Below are positions 24,595 to 33,803 of a stretch of DNA of 64,000 nt, in pieces. Location of the stretch: NCBI RefSeq assembly GCF_022513565.1, contig NZ_JAKWBE010000019.1, forward strand, positions 62,001 to 126,000, given 5' to 3'. The position numbers were made by a program, and so were the translations under genes. The stretch comes from Streptomyces gilvus (GTDB taxonomy: Bacteria; Actinomycetota; Actinomycetes; Streptomycetales; Streptomycetaceae). The notes below the pieces were generated by a model. That model worked only from the letters and a program-made list of their open reading frames with translations, made no database searches and had not been told where the DNA came from. Positions within the stretch are counted from its first letter, which is position 1, and each line of letters begins with the position of its first letter.

Positions 24595-26778
24595 GTGATC
24601 CAGGCCTTCGGACTGACCAGCAATCCCCGCAAGGACCTCCCGCCCGCCGTCGACGACGTCTCCTTCGACGCGCGAGCGGGCCACGTCACCGCGCTGCTCG
24701 GCGCAGCGGGAGCGGGCAAGACCACGGCGCTCAGACTCATGCTCGAACTCCAACAGGGCCGTGGCATCACCTACTTCAGAGGCCGTCCCCTGCACCGCAT
24801 CGCCCATCCCTCGCGCGAGGTCGGCGTGCTCCTCGGAGACGTGCCGGGACACCCGGCGCGCACGGTCCGCGGCCATCTGCGCATGCTGTGCGCCGCCGCC
24901 GGAGTCCCCGTCCGCAGGGCCGACGAGGTCCTCGAAGTGGTCGGCCTCGTCAGTCTGCGCGACGAACGCCTCGGCACGCTCTCGCGCGGCATGGACCGCC
25001 GACTCGGCCTCGCCTGCGCCCTGCTCCCCGACCCTCACACGCTGGTCCTCGACGACCCCGCCGACGGCCTCTCCGCGCGCGAGACCCGTTGGCTGCACAG
25101 CGTGCTGCGCGCACACGCCACGCAGGGAGGCACGGTCCTGCTCACCGTGGCCGACCCCAAGGAGGCCGCCCGCAACGCCGACCGGGTCGTCACCCTGGAG
25201 CAGGGCAGACTCGTCGCCGACCAGGACGCCGCCGAGTTCGCCCGGACCCGACTGCGCCCCCGCGTCGCCGTCCGCAGCCCGTACGCCGCGCGCCTGGCCG
25301 CTCTCCTCACGAAGGAGGCCCGCGCCGCCCAGCGCTCGGTCGAGGTCGTTCGCGAGGGCGGCAACCGCCTGTCCGTGTACGGCAGTACCTGCGCCGACAT
25401 CGGTGAGGCCGCCTTCCGCCACGGCATTCTCGTCCACCAACTTGCCGACGAGGTGGGTGACATGGGGCCAGGAGCCGGAGACGTTCACCGCGCCGGGCCG
25501 ACGGCTGAGGCGCTGCGGCTAGGCGAGGCGAAGGTCGGTGAGCCCGACGCCGGTCAGATCGGTCAGACGCGCGACGAGTCCCATGCTATGGATCGGGACT
25601 GTCATGCCGAGGTCGGTCAGGTTCTTCAGCAGTGCGACGACACGACTGCGTCGGACGGGCAGGGGCACGCCGATGTCGGCAAGGTCCCCGCGGCGCGGGA
25701 CGACTCGACTGTGGGGGGCGGGGACCGGTATGCCGACGTCAGCCAGGTTTCCCAGACGCGGGACGACTCTCGTGCGGCAGCCGGGGATCATGATGGCGAC
25801 ACTGCTCAGGATCTTCTGGCGCCAGACGTCACGCGCTCGGCAGGCTCCGACCGGCGCCCCGAAGCCGTTACGCACGCCCCCGCTGCGACCCCCGCGCCCG
25901 CCCGTCCGGCATCGAGCGTGCCTGTGCCCGCGCAAAACTCTCGTCCCGCCGAAGCTCGCTCCGCCGACCCCCTCTCCCCCCTCCCGCCCCCCATCTCCGT
26001 CCGCCCCGCCCCCAGCCCCCTCCGCCCCCTGCGCTACGAGATCCGCCGTGCCGCCGGGATCGGCACGGGGTTCCTGATCGCCGGGGCCGTACTTCTCGCG
26101 TCGGCCCTCACCGCCGTGCTCACGGCCAGGATCGGGCACACCCCGCAGGCGCGGCTGCTGGCCGCGTGGCCGTGGGAGCTGCCGTTGCCGCCCGCCGCGC
26201 TCGGGGCGGGGCTGCTCGGGGCGCTGGCCTTCGGTGACGAGTTCCGCCATCCCGCCCTGGCGGCGGACCGCGGCACCGTGCCCCGCCGGCTGGGGCTGCT
26301 CGTCGCGAAGCTCCTCGTCGCCATGGCCACCGCGCTGACCCTGGCCGTCCTGACGGTCGGCTGCGACGCCGAGCTGCTCTATGTCGTCTACGGGCAGGAG
26401 CTCACGGAAGTTCCCGGCGACTGGGCGGCGCTCGGAGCGAGTTGGGCAGGGCTCGTCGTCGGGTGTGCGTGGGCCGGGGTGCTGGCGGCGGGTGTGTTCC
26501 GGTCGACCACCGCGGGACTCGCGGCCGTGCTCGCCGTACCGGTCGTCGTCGTACCCCTCGTACAAAAGGCCTTGGCGGGATCGTCCGTGCGGACGGCGGC
26601 CGGGTTTCCGCTGCGGTTGCGTGAGACGCTTCTGCTGCAGTGGCCCTTCGGGGGAGAGCGCTATCTTTCCGCTGTCGCGCGCGTGATCGCCCAACCCGTG
26701 GGCGGGGCAATGACGTTGTCGCTGACCGCGCTGCTCTGCGCGTATGCGCTCACGACCCTGCGCAGCAGGGTCCGGTGA
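24595..26778 (+). CDS. ABC transporter ATPase-permease fusion with repeat-rich linker
   Basis: Single polypeptide of 727 aa joining an ABC ATPase to a membrane domain. Walker A GAAGAGKTT is at 36-44, a degenerate signature LSRGM at 129-133, and Walker B LVLDDP at 150-155. Residues about 300-480 are hydrophilic and hold a 21-residue tandem repeat. From about 485 there are roughly six hydrophobic segments of an ABC-2-type permease (FLIAGAVLLASALTAVL and later). GTG 24595 has TATCTT seven bases before it. It lies just upstream of whiH, but co-regulation is not shown. Substrate unknown; the linker has poorer Streptomyces codon use than the flanks. Confidence 0.85.
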   Translation: MIQAFGLTSNPRKDLPPAVDDVSFDARAGHVTALLGAAGAGKTTALRLMLELQQGRGITYFRGRPLHRIAHPSREVGVLLGDVPGHPARTVRGHLRMLCAAAGVPVRRADEVLEVVGLVSLRDERLGTLSRGMDRRLGLACALLPDPHTLVLDDPADGLSARETRWLHSVLRAHATQGGTVLLTVADPKEAARNADRVVTLEQGRLVADQDAAEFARTRLRPRVAVRSPYAARLAALLTKEARAAQRSVEVVREGGNRLSVYGSTCADIGEAAFRHGILVHQLADEVGDMGPGAGDVHRAGPTAEALRLGEAKVGEPDAGQIGQTRDESHAMDRDCHAEVGQVLQQCDDTTASDGQGHADVGKVPAARDDSTVGGGDRYADVSQVSQTRDDSRAAAGDHDGDTAQDLLAPDVTRSAGSDRRPEAVTHAPAATPAPARPASSVPVPAQNSRPAEARSADPLSPLPPPISVRPAPSPLRPLRYEIRRAAGIGTGFLIAGAVLLASALTAVLTARIGHTPQARLLAAWPWELPLPPAALGAGLLGALAFGDEFRHPALAADRGTVPRRLGLLVAKLLVAMATALTLAVLTVGCDAELLYVVYGQELTEVPGDWAALGASWAGLVVGCAWAGVLAAGVFRSTTAGLAAVLAVPVVVVPLVQKALAGSSVRTAAGFPLRLRETLLLQWPFGGERYLSAVARVIAQPVGGAMTLSLTALLCAYALTTLRSRVR
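25510..25824. repeat. 63-bp tandem repeat, about five degenerate copies
   Basis: A GACGA word recurs at 25573, 25636, 25699 and 25762, a constant period of 63 bp. Surrounding bases align, and a weaker copy precedes the first. In the ABC gene frame this gives 21-residue units such as DDSTVGGGDRYADVSQVSQT. The opposite strand is also open in register and reads leucine/valine-rich units such as RVVPRRGDLADIGVPLPV. Third-position GC in the sense frame drops in the first and last full copies. Confidence 0.8.
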
Positions 26779-26838
26779 CGTCCGTCCGCACACTTTCGCC
26801 CCACCTTGTGCGCAACTCCCCGCGGGAAGCCCATTTCT

Positions 26839-26847
26839 TTCCGATAA
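26839..26847 (+). promoter_or_regulatory. Possible WhiG-type -10 element for whiH
   Basis: TTCCGATAA at 26839-26847 contains seven of the eight bases of the WhiG/FliA-type -10 GCCGATAA. whiH is a known sigma-WhiG target in S. coelicolor. A TAAA -35 at 15 bp upstream is not seen, so the match is partial. The element is about 92 bp before the whiH start. Confidence 0.45.
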
Positions 26848-26939
26848 GGCGTCAATTGCGATGCGGTGAGCGATCACCCTTTCGTGTGCTTTTCACCAAA
26901 GACCTCAAGGGAGTTGAGGACAGCGCCGACAAAGGATCC

Positions 26940-27827
26940 GTGAGTACCCTTGCGCACACCATGATGACCGCCGCCCGCTCCGCAGACTCCGGCCTCGCCG
27001 GCCCGGGCGAACTCGACCGCTACCCCTACGCCGAGGCGCACGTCGCCGACCGCGTCGCAGTCCCCGCCTGGGAGAGCGCCGACCCGGAGCTGGGCCGCGT
27101 GGGCCGGCGCGCCACGGGCAGCCGCGGACGCGGGCTGCACGGCCAACTCGTCCAGCAGCTCGGGCAGATGATCGTCTCCGGTGACCTCGGCGCGGACCGC
27201 CCCCTCGTGCCCGAGGAGATCGGTCAGCGCTTCGAGGTGTCCCGCACCGTCGTCCGTGAGTCGCTCCGCGTCCTGGAGGCCAAGGGACTGGTCAGCGCCC
27301 GTCCGAACGTCGGCACGCGCGTGCGTCCCGTCAGCGACTGGAACCTCCTCGACCCGGACATCATCGAGTGGCGGGCCTTCGGGCCGCAGCGCGACGACCA
27401 GCGGCGCGAGCTGAGCGAACTGCGCTGGACCATCGAGCCGCTCGCCGCCCGCCTCGCCGCCGGGCACGGGCGCGAGGACGTCCAGCAGCGACTCGCGGAC
27501 ATGGTCGAGATCATGGGTCACGCCATGGGGCAGGGTGACGCGCTCACCTTCTCCCGGGCCGACGCGGAGTTCCACTCCCTGCTCATCCAGGTCGCGGGAA
27601 ACCGCATGCTGGAGCACCTCTCCGGGATCGTGTCGGCCGCGCTCCAGGTCTCCGGCGGCCCGGTCACGGGCTGCGAGCGGCCCAACGAGACGGCGCTGGC
27701 GCACCACGCCAGGATCGCCGACGCCCTGGCCGCCGGCGACGGCGCGGCGGCCGAGGCGGCCATGCGTCAACTGCTCACCGTCCACCCCGAGGTGGAGCGT
27801 GTGGTGCCGGCGCCGCGCGAGCACTGA
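26940..27827 (+). CDS. whiH: Sporulation regulator WhiH (GntR/FadR family)
   Basis: GntR-family transcription factor needed for sporulation septation in aerial hyphae of Streptomyces. The product from GTG 26940 is 295 aa, the length I recall for S. coelicolor WhiH. A winged helix-turn-helix spans about residues 60-130 (VPEEIGQRFEVSRTVVRESL). A FadR C-terminal ligand domain follows, with the metal-binding pattern Asp...His (DAEFHSLL) and later His residues (HHARIADAL). AAAGGA lies just before the start. Its position directly upstream of hrdB is the conserved Streptomyces arrangement. A strong terminator separates the two. Confidence 0.93.
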   Translation: MSTLAHTMMTAARSADSGLAGPGELDRYPYAEAHVADRVAVPAWESADPELGRVGRRATGSRGRGLHGQLVQQLGQMIVSGDLGADRPLVPEEIGQRFEVSRTVVRESLRVLEAKGLVSARPNVGTRVRPVSDWNLLDPDIIEWRAFGPQRDDQRRELSELRWTIEPLAARLAAGHGREDVQQRLADMVEIMGHAMGQGDALTFSRADAEFHSLLIQVAGNRMLEHLSGIVSAALQVSGGPVTGCERPNETALAHHARIADALAAGDGAAAEAAMRQLLTVHPEVERVVPAPREH

Positions 27828-27896
27828 CCCCGCACCACGAGTGGCGCGGACGGGTCCGCCTCCCCCTCCTGGGGCGTCGCCCGGCCGGCCGCTCCC

Positions 27897-27937
27897 GTCG
27901 GACCCCGCACCATCTGTGGGATCATGCGGGGTCCGAC
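27897..27937 (+). terminator. Terminator after whiH
   Basis: GTCGGACCCCGCA at 27897-27909 and TGCGGGGTCCGAC at 27925-27937 are exact complements around a 15-base loop, 69 bp past the whiH stop. Confidence 0.8.
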
Positions 27938-28055
27938 GGCGCGACGGACTCGTGGCCCGGAGGTGCCTTGGTCTGAGCCATACGTGATCTCGTATGCCCG
28001 CGTCTGACCGTTTTTGAATGCTTACGGGGTGTGACTCGGGCCACGCGGATTGGGC

Positions 28056-28082
28056 GTAACGCTCGTGGGAACACTGCGATGA
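28056..28082 (+). promoter_or_regulatory. hrdB promoter of the ShbA (ECF sigma) type
   Basis: GTAACG at 28056-28061 and CGATGA at 28077-28082 are separated so that GTAAC is 16 bp from CGATGA. From memory this is the recognition sequence of the ECF sigma factor ShbA, which drives hrdB in S. griseus. Transcription would start near 28090, leaving a leader of about 155 nt. Confidence 0.7.
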
Positions 28083-28247
28083 CCTAAGAGGTGACTGCCG
28101 AGGAGGGAATACGGACGCCGTTCACGGCGCTGTGCCTCTTCCCGGCCCCCGCCCGCGCCGTCGGCCCGATCCCCAAGGCCGGTGGTCGGCTCCTGTCCGT
28201 CCCGGACGGGGCCGGAAGCCGTTTTCCAACGTTCCGAGAGGTTGTTC

Positions 28248-29786
28248 GTGTCGGCCAGCACATCCCGTACGCTCCCGCCGGAGATCGCCGAGTCCGTCTC
28301 TGTCATGGCTCTTATCGAGCGGGGAAAGGCTGAGGGGCAGATCGCCGGCGACGATGTGCGTCGGGCCTTCGAAGCTGACCAGATTCCGGCCACTCAGTGG
28401 AAGAACGTACTGCGCAGCCTCAACCAGATCCTCGAGGAAGAGGGTGTGACGCTGATGGTCAGTGCCGCGGAGCCCAAGCGCACCCGAAAGAGCGTCGCAG
28501 CGAAGAGTCCGGCCAAGCGCACCGCTACCAAGACCGTCGCGGCGAAGACGGTGACCACGAAGAAGGCCACCGCCACCGCCACCCCGGCGGCGCCCGCTGT
28601 CGACACGCCGCCGGTCGACGACGACGCGCCGAAGGCCGCTGCCGCGAAGAAGCCGGCCGCCAAGAAGGCGACGCCGGCCGCGAAGAAGACCGTCGCCAAG
28701 AAGACGGCGGTCAAGAAGACCACCGCCAAGAAGGACGACGCAGAGGTCCTCGAGGAAGAGGCCCTCGAGGAGACCCCCAAGGCCGGCGACGAGCCCGAGG
28801 GCGCCGAGAGCGCGGGCTTCGTGCTTTCCGACGAGGACGAGGACGACGCGCCGGCCCAGCAGGTCGCCGCGGCGGGCGCCACCGCCGACCCGGTCAAGGA
28901 CTACCTCAAGCAGATCGGCAAGGTCCCCCTGCTCAACGCCGAGCAGGAGGTCGAGCTGGCCAAGCGCATCGAGGCAGGCCTGTTCGCCGAGGACAAGCTG
29001 GCCAACGCCGACAAGCTCGCTCCCAAGCTCAAGCGCGAGCTGGAGATCATCGCCGAGGACGGCCGTCGCGCCAAGAACCACCTCCTGGAGGCCAACCTCC
29101 GTCTGGTGGTCTCCCTGGCCAAGCGCTACACCGGCCGCGGCATGCTCTTCCTGGACCTCATCCAGGAGGGCAACCTCGGTCTGATCCGCGCGGTCGAGAA
29201 GTTCGACTACACCAAGGGCTACAAGTTCTCCACGTACGCCACCTGGTGGATCCGTCAGGCGATCACCCGCGCCATGGCCGACCAGGCCCGCACCATCCGT
29301 ATCCCGGTGCACATGGTCGAGGTCATCAACAAGCTCGCGCGCGTGCAGCGCCAGATGCTCCAGGACCTGGGCCGCGAGCCCACCCCGGAGGAGCTGGCCA
29401 AGGAACTCGACATGACCCCGGAGAAGGTCATCGAGGTCCAGAAGTACGGCCGTGAGCCCATCTCCCTGCACACCCCGCTGGGCGAGGACGGCGACAGCGA
29501 GTTCGGTGACCTCATCGAGGACTCCGAGGCCGTCGTCCCGGCCGACGCGGTCAGCTTCACGCTCCTGCAGGAGCAGCTGCACTCCGTTCTGGACACGCTG
29601 TCCGAGCGCGAGGCGGGCGTCGTCTCCATGCGCTTCGGTCTCACCGACGGTCAGCCGAAGACCCTCGACGAGATCGGCAAGGTGTACGGCGTCACGCGCG
29701 AGCGCATCCGTCAGATCGAGTCCAAGACGATGTCGAAGCTGCGTCACCCCTCGCGTTCCCAGGTGCTGCGCGACTACCTGGACTAG
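28248..29786 (+). CDS. hrdB: Principal RNA polymerase sigma factor HrdB
   Basis: Group 1 sigma factor for housekeeping transcription, 512 aa. The N-terminal part contains a Lys/Ala-rich low-complexity stretch (about residues 70-165) typical of actinobacterial HrdB. Conserved regions begin near residue 210 (DPVKDYLKQIGKVPLL). Region 2 lies near 290-345 (GYKFSTYATWWIRQAI) and the region 4 helix-turn-helix near 472-491 (TLDEIGKVYGVTRERIRQIE). GTG 28248 matches the MSASTSRTLPPEIAES start of the S. coelicolor protein. It has its own ECF-type promoter and a strong terminator. Confidence 0.98.
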   Translation: MSASTSRTLPPEIAESVSVMALIERGKAEGQIAGDDVRRAFEADQIPATQWKNVLRSLNQILEEEGVTLMVSAAEPKRTRKSVAAKSPAKRTATKTVAAKTVTTKKATATATPAAPAVDTPPVDDDAPKAAAAKKPAAKKATPAAKKTVAKKTAVKKTTAKKDDAEVLEEEALEETPKAGDEPEGAESAGFVLSDEDEDDAPAQQVAAAGATADPVKDYLKQIGKVPLLNAEQEVELAKRIEAGLFAEDKLANADKLAPKLKRELEIIAEDGRRAKNHLLEANLRLVVSLAKRYTGRGMLFLDLIQEGNLGLIRAVEKFDYTKGYKFSTYATWWIRQAITRAMADQARTIRIPVHMVEVINKLARVQRQMLQDLGREPTPEELAKELDMTPEKVIEVQKYGREPISLHTPLGEDGDSEFGDLIEDSEAVVPADAVSFTLLQEQLHSVLDTLSEREAGVVSMRFGLTDGQPKTLDEIGKVYGVTRERIRQIESKTMSKLRHPSRSQVLRDYLD

Positions 29787-29805
29787 ATCGCGGTCCTACG
29801 ACAGT

Positions 29806-29838
29806 CAAGGCCCGGTTCCCCTCGGGAGCCGGGCCTTG
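29806..29838 (+). terminator. hrdB terminator
   Basis: CAAGGCCCGGTTCCC and GGGAGCCGGGCCTTG form a 15-bp stem with a CTC loop, 20 bases after the hrdB stop codon. Confidence 0.85.
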
Positions 29839-29919
29839 TCGTGCTGTCGCGCGGGTGCGGGGTGCGGCGCGCTGGATCACTCTGGGTTTCCGATCGTCAT
29901 CCCAGTGTGAGGAGCGCGC

Positions 29920-30783
29920 ATGCGTCGTCCCTTCATCCGGTCACTGGCCCGGCCGCTCGTTCTCGCGGCCGCGGCGACCGCCATACCGCTGCTGTCCGCC
30001 GCCCCCGCGCCCGCCGACGTCGTCGTGGGCGGTTTCCCGGTGGACATCTCCCAGAGTCCCTGGACGGTGGCCCTGTCCAGCCGTGACCGGTTCGGGGGTA
30101 CGCGTGCGGGACAGTTCTGCGGCGGCGTGGCCATCAGCCGTACAACCGTGCTCACCGCGGCCCACTGCATGGGCGAGAACGTCCTGGGGGCGCCCCCGGA
30201 CCAGGCGCGCGATCTGAAGGTCATCACGGGCCGCACGGACCTGCTCTCGGACCACGGCTCGGAGATCCGGGTGCGTGAGGTCTGGGTGAACCCGGCCTAC
30301 GACAGCGAGACCAACGCCGGGGACTTCGCCGTGCTCACCCTGGCCGAGCCGCTGCCGCAGGACGCCACCCTCGCGATGGCCGCGGCCGGTGACCCGGCGT
30401 ACGCGCCCGGCACGAGCGCCACGGTCTACGGGTGGGGCGATCTGACGGGCGGCGGCGACTACCCGCGCACACTGCGCGCCGCACGCGTGCGCGTACTGCC
30501 CGACACCCAGTGCCGGCGGGCGTACCCGGGGAGCGTCGACGGTACCTACGCGGCCGACAGCATGGTGTGCGCCGGGGAGACGGACGGCGGCCGCGACGCC
30601 TGCCAGGGGGACAGCGGCGGGCCGCTCGTCGCCCAGGGGAAGCTGATCGGGCTCGTGTCGTGGGGGAGCGGCTGCGGCCGTGCGGGCAAACCCGGCGTCT
30701 ATACGCGCGTCTCCGCGGTCGTGCGGGCCCTGAGTCCGGGCCGCGTCTCCCGGGGGCCGGAGAGGGCCGCGGACGGGAGCTGA
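29920..30783 (+). CDS. Secreted trypsin-like serine protease (S1)
   Basis: Extracellular chymotrypsin-fold protease of 287 aa. A signal peptide of about 33 residues (RSLARPLVLAAAATAIPLLSAAPAPA) precedes a short propeptide-like stretch and VVGGFPV. The catalytic triad is visible: His in TAAHC, Asp in NAGDFAVLTL, and Ser in CQGDSGGP. Six cysteines form plausible disulfides. The residue six before the catalytic Ser is Asp (RDACQGDSGG), the S1-pocket acid that gives trypsin-like Lys/Arg specificity. GAGGAG precedes the ATG. It has its own terminator and is probably monocistronic. Confidence 0.93.
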   Translation: MRRPFIRSLARPLVLAAAATAIPLLSAAPAPADVVVGGFPVDISQSPWTVALSSRDRFGGTRAGQFCGGVAISRTTVLTAAHCMGENVLGAPPDQARDLKVITGRTDLLSDHGSEIRVREVWVNPAYDSETNAGDFAVLTLAEPLPQDATLAMAAAGDPAYAPGTSATVYGWGDLTGGGDYPRTLRAARVRVLPDTQCRRAYPGSVDGTYAADSMVCAGETDGGRDACQGDSGGPLVAQGKLIGLVSWGSGCGRAGKPGVYTRVSAVVRALSPGRVSRGPERAADGS

Positions 30784-30813
30784 CGGCGGTCCGTCGATGG
30801 ACCAACGAAGAGC

Positions 30814-30851
30814 GGGCGGCGCGGCCCCTGGAAGCAGGGGACGCGCCGCCC
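30814..30851. terminator. Bidirectional terminator between convergent genes
   Basis: Bases 30814-30830 and 30835-30851 form a long GC stem with a GAAG tetraloop and minor bulges. It lies between the protease gene and the convergent small zinc-ribbon-like gene. Confidence 0.75.
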
Positions 30852-30896
30852 GTGCGCCGGCCTGTGCCGGAGCTGGCTCGTCGTGGACGCGAGGTG

Positions 30897-31127
30897 TCAG
30901 CGCTCTTCTTCGGACGCGGACGCGGGAACGGACGTCAGCCGCTCCGTCTCGTCCTGTATCTCAGCGGCGATCTTCTTGAGTTCCGGCTCGAACTTGCGCC
31001 CGTGGTGGGCGCAGAAGAGCAGTTCTCCGCCGCTGAGCAGGACAACGCGAACGTATGCCTGCGCACCGCAGCGGTCGCAGCGATCGGCGGCCGTCAGCGG
31101 GCTCGCGGGGGTCAGAACAGTAGTCAC
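30897..31127 (-). CDS. Small cysteine-containing protein (DUF7455-like)
   Basis: Short conserved actinobacterial protein, 76 aa, cytoplasmic. CDRCGAQAYVRV at residues 17-28 and LLFCAHHGRKFEPEL supply two CxxC/CxHH-like clusters that could hold a zinc ion, and an amphipathic, Glu-rich tail follows. The function is unknown; small proteins of this type often sit beside hrdB and topoisomerase genes in actinobacteria. GTG 31127 has GAAGAGG upstream. A minus-strand TTGACC (31170-31165) may belong to its promoter. Confidence 0.85.
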   Translation of the reverse strand: MTTVLTPASPLTAADRCDRCGAQAYVRVVLLSGGELLFCAHHGRKFEPELKKIAAEIQDETERLTSVPASASEEER

Positions 31128-31569
31128 GTCGCCTCTTCTCTAGCTCGACGAGCTGTCGTACCAGGGTCAACATCCAACCAGCCCTAAAACGTTCCCGCCC
31201 GGGGCTTCTTCTCGAAAAAATCTTTCGAGTCCGGCTGTCTGTTGCCGGTTGGCGGCGAATGTGCCGTATTACGTGTCTGTGTGTCGTACGGTTTCGCGCT
31301 GTCGTTCGATGTCAGGTCCTCCCGGCTGGCTTGCCGGTTGTTCATGAGGACGTGCCCGGAGCCTAAATGGTTCATGCCTCGAAGGGAACGTGATATGTGC
31401 TTCACTCCAACGAGGGATCGAACATGCATGCGACTCTGGACTACCCTGTGTTCCGACGAAGGGTGGCGCTACAACGGCTCTACCAGGCCTCGGTACCCTC
31501 TTCACGGCAACAGAGGCCGCGCCCTTACCCAGAAGGGCCCCACCTGAAATTCAGCGAGGAGCGAACCGC
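31128..31569. other. Divergent intergenic region upstream of parE
   Basis: No gene is seen in this 442-bp gap. Two inverted repeats stand out: AGCTCG-A-CGAGCT at 31142-31154 and CTCGAAA-AAATC-TTTCGAG at 31211-31229. The second sits in an unusually A/T-rich patch. Either could be an operator or affect DNA supercoiling response of parE. No promoter with consensus spacing was found. Confidence 0.4.
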
Positions 31570-33693
31570 GTGACCGCCGAAACGTCCGTGTCGTCCACGG
31601 CTCTGCTGGCAGGAGCAGAGCGGGACGGTTCCAACTACACCGCGCGGCACCTGCTCGTCCTCGAGGGGCTCGAGGCCGTACGCAAGCGCCCGGGCATGTA
31701 CATCGGGTCCACCGACAGCCGCGGCTTGATGCACTGTCTGTGGGAGATCATCGACAACTCCGTGGACGAGGCACTCGGAGGCTACTGCGACCACATCGAG
31801 GTGATCCTCCACGAGGACGCCTCGGTGGAGGTCCGGGACAACGGCCGGGGCATCCCGGTCGACGTCGAGCCCAAGACCGGCCTCTCCGGTGTCGAGGTCG
31901 TCATGACCAAGCTGCACGCCGGCGGCAAGTTCGGCGGCGGCTCCTACGCGGCCTCCGGCGGTCTGCACGGCGTCGGCGCCTCCGTGGTGAACGCCCTCTC
32001 GGCGCGCCTGGACGTCGAGGTCGACCGCGGCGGCCACACGCACGCGATCAGCTTCCGGCGCGGTGTGCCCGGCGCCTTCGCCGGGGCCGGTCCGGACGCC
32101 AGGTTCGAGGCCACCAGTGGTCTGCGCAAGGCCAAGAGGATCCCCAAGACCCGCAGCGGCACGCGCGTGCGTTACTGGGCCGACCGCCAGATCTTCCTCA
32201 AGGACGCCAAGCTCTCCCTGGAGAACCTCCACCAGCGCGCCCGCCAGACGGCGTTCCTGGTGCCCGGCCTGACCATCGTCGTCCGGGACGAGTTCGGCCT
32301 CGGCGAGGGCGGCAGCAAGGGCGAGGAGTCCTTCCGCTTCGACGGCGGCATCAGCGAGTTCTGCGAGTACCTGGCCACCGACAAGCCGGTCTGCGACGTG
32401 CTCCGCTTCTCCGGCCAGGGCACCTTCAAGGAGACCGTGCCGGTCCTCGACGAGCACGGCCAGATGACCCCGACCCAGGTCACCCGTGAACTCGACGTCG
32501 ACGTGGCCATGCGGTGGGGCACGGGATACGACACGACCCTGAAGTCGTTCGTGAACATCATCGCCACCCCCAAGGGCGGCACCCACGTCGCGGGCTTCGA
32601 GACGGCCGTCAGCAGCACGCTCAACGAGGTCCTGCGCGCCAAGAAACTGCTGCGCGTCGCCGAGGACGACATCGTCAAGGACGACGCCCTCGAAGGGCTC
32701 ACCGCGGTCGTCACCGTCCGACTGGCCGAGCCCCAGTTCGAGGGCCAGACCAAGGAGGTCCTCGGCACCTCGGCGGCCCGCCGCATCGTGAACACCGTGA
32801 TCACCAGGGAGCTCAAGGCATTCCTGACCTCCACCAAGCGGGACGCCGCCGCGCAGGCGCGCGTCGTGATGGAGAAGGCCGTCGCCGCCGCGCGTACCCG
32901 TATCGCGGCCCGCCAGCACAAGGACGCACAGCGCCGCAAGACGGCTCTGGAGTCCTCCTCGCTGCCCGCGAAGCTCGCGGACTGCCGCAGCGACGACGTG
33001 GACCGCAGCGAACTGTTCATCGTCGAGGGCGACTCCGCGCTCGGCACCGCCAAGCTCGCCCGGAACTCCGAGTTCCAGGCGCTGCTGCCGATCCGCGGCA
33101 AGATCCTCAACGTCCAGAAGTCGTCCGTGACCGACATGCTGAAGAACGCCGAGTGCGGCGCGATCATCCAGGTCATAGGAGCGGGTTCCGGACGGACCTT
33201 CGACATCGACGCGGCACGCTACGGCAAGATCATCATGATGACCGACGCCGACGTCGACGGCTCGCACATCCGGACCCTGCTGCTGACGCTCTTCCACCGC
33301 TACATGCGGCCGATGGTCGAGGCGGGACGGGTCTTCGCCGCGGTGCCGCCGCTGCACCGGATCGAGATCGTGCAACCGAAGAAGGGGCAGGACAAGTACG
33401 TCTACACGTACTCGGACCGCGAGCTGCGCGACAAGCTCCTCGAGCTCCAGAGCAAGGGCATCCGGTACAAGGACTCCATCCAGCGTTACAAGGGTCTCGG
33501 CGAGATGGACGCCGACCAGCTGGCCGAGACGACGATGGACCCCCGCCACCGCACCCTGCGCCGGATCAACCTGTCCGACCTGGACTCGGCCGAGCAGGTC
33601 TTCGATCTGCTGATGGGCAACGACGTGGCACCCCGCAAGGAGTTCATCTCCAGTTCGGCGGCGACGCTGGACCGCTCCCGCATCGACGCGTAG
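31570..33693 (+). CDS. parE: DNA topoisomerase IV subunit B (ParE; GyrB paralogue)
   Basis: ATPase subunit of topoisomerase IV, which decatenates daughter chromosomes with ParC. The 707-residue product has the GHKL ATPase domain (EIIDNSVDEAL, DNGRGIPVD, GGLHGVGASVVNALS), a transducer domain, and the TOPRIM domain with EGDSALGTAK and MTDADVDGSHI metal ligands. The family usually reads EGDSAGGSAK, so the ALGT stretch is a lineage variant. GTG 31570 has GAGGAG at nine bases. parC lies 20 kb away on the other strand, so the subunits are not co-transcribed. Confidence 0.95.
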   Translation: MTAETSVSSTALLAGAERDGSNYTARHLLVLEGLEAVRKRPGMYIGSTDSRGLMHCLWEIIDNSVDEALGGYCDHIEVILHEDASVEVRDNGRGIPVDVEPKTGLSGVEVVMTKLHAGGKFGGGSYAASGGLHGVGASVVNALSARLDVEVDRGGHTHAISFRRGVPGAFAGAGPDARFEATSGLRKAKRIPKTRSGTRVRYWADRQIFLKDAKLSLENLHQRARQTAFLVPGLTIVVRDEFGLGEGGSKGEESFRFDGGISEFCEYLATDKPVCDVLRFSGQGTFKETVPVLDEHGQMTPTQVTRELDVDVAMRWGTGYDTTLKSFVNIIATPKGGTHVAGFETAVSSTLNEVLRAKKLLRVAEDDIVKDDALEGLTAVVTVRLAEPQFEGQTKEVLGTSAARRIVNTVITRELKAFLTSTKRDAAAQARVVMEKAVAAARTRIAARQHKDAQRRKTALESSSLPAKLADCRSDDVDRSELFIVEGDSALGTAKLARNSEFQALLPIRGKILNVQKSSVTDMLKNAECGAIIQVIGAGSGRTFDIDAARYGKIIMMTDADVDGSHIRTLLLTLFHRYMRPMVEAGRVFAAVPPLHRIEIVQPKKGQDKYVYTYSDRELRDKLLELQSKGIRYKDSIQRYKGLGEMDADQLAETTMDPRHRTLRRINLSDLDSAEQVFDLLMGNDVAPRKEFISSSAATLDRSRIDA

Positions 33694-33803
33694 CCGCTGC
33701 GCTCGGCTTGGGCCGGACGGGGCGAGGGGCGATGGGGGGGGCGTCGGGTAGGGGAGCCGATTCCGTAGGGCCACTCGCCCTTCGGCATGCCAAGTCGCGG
33801 TTC

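Noticed and set aside
31525..33774. Long minus-strand frame opposite parE
   Set aside because: It is in register with parE codons and lacks any family resemblance. parE is unambiguous.
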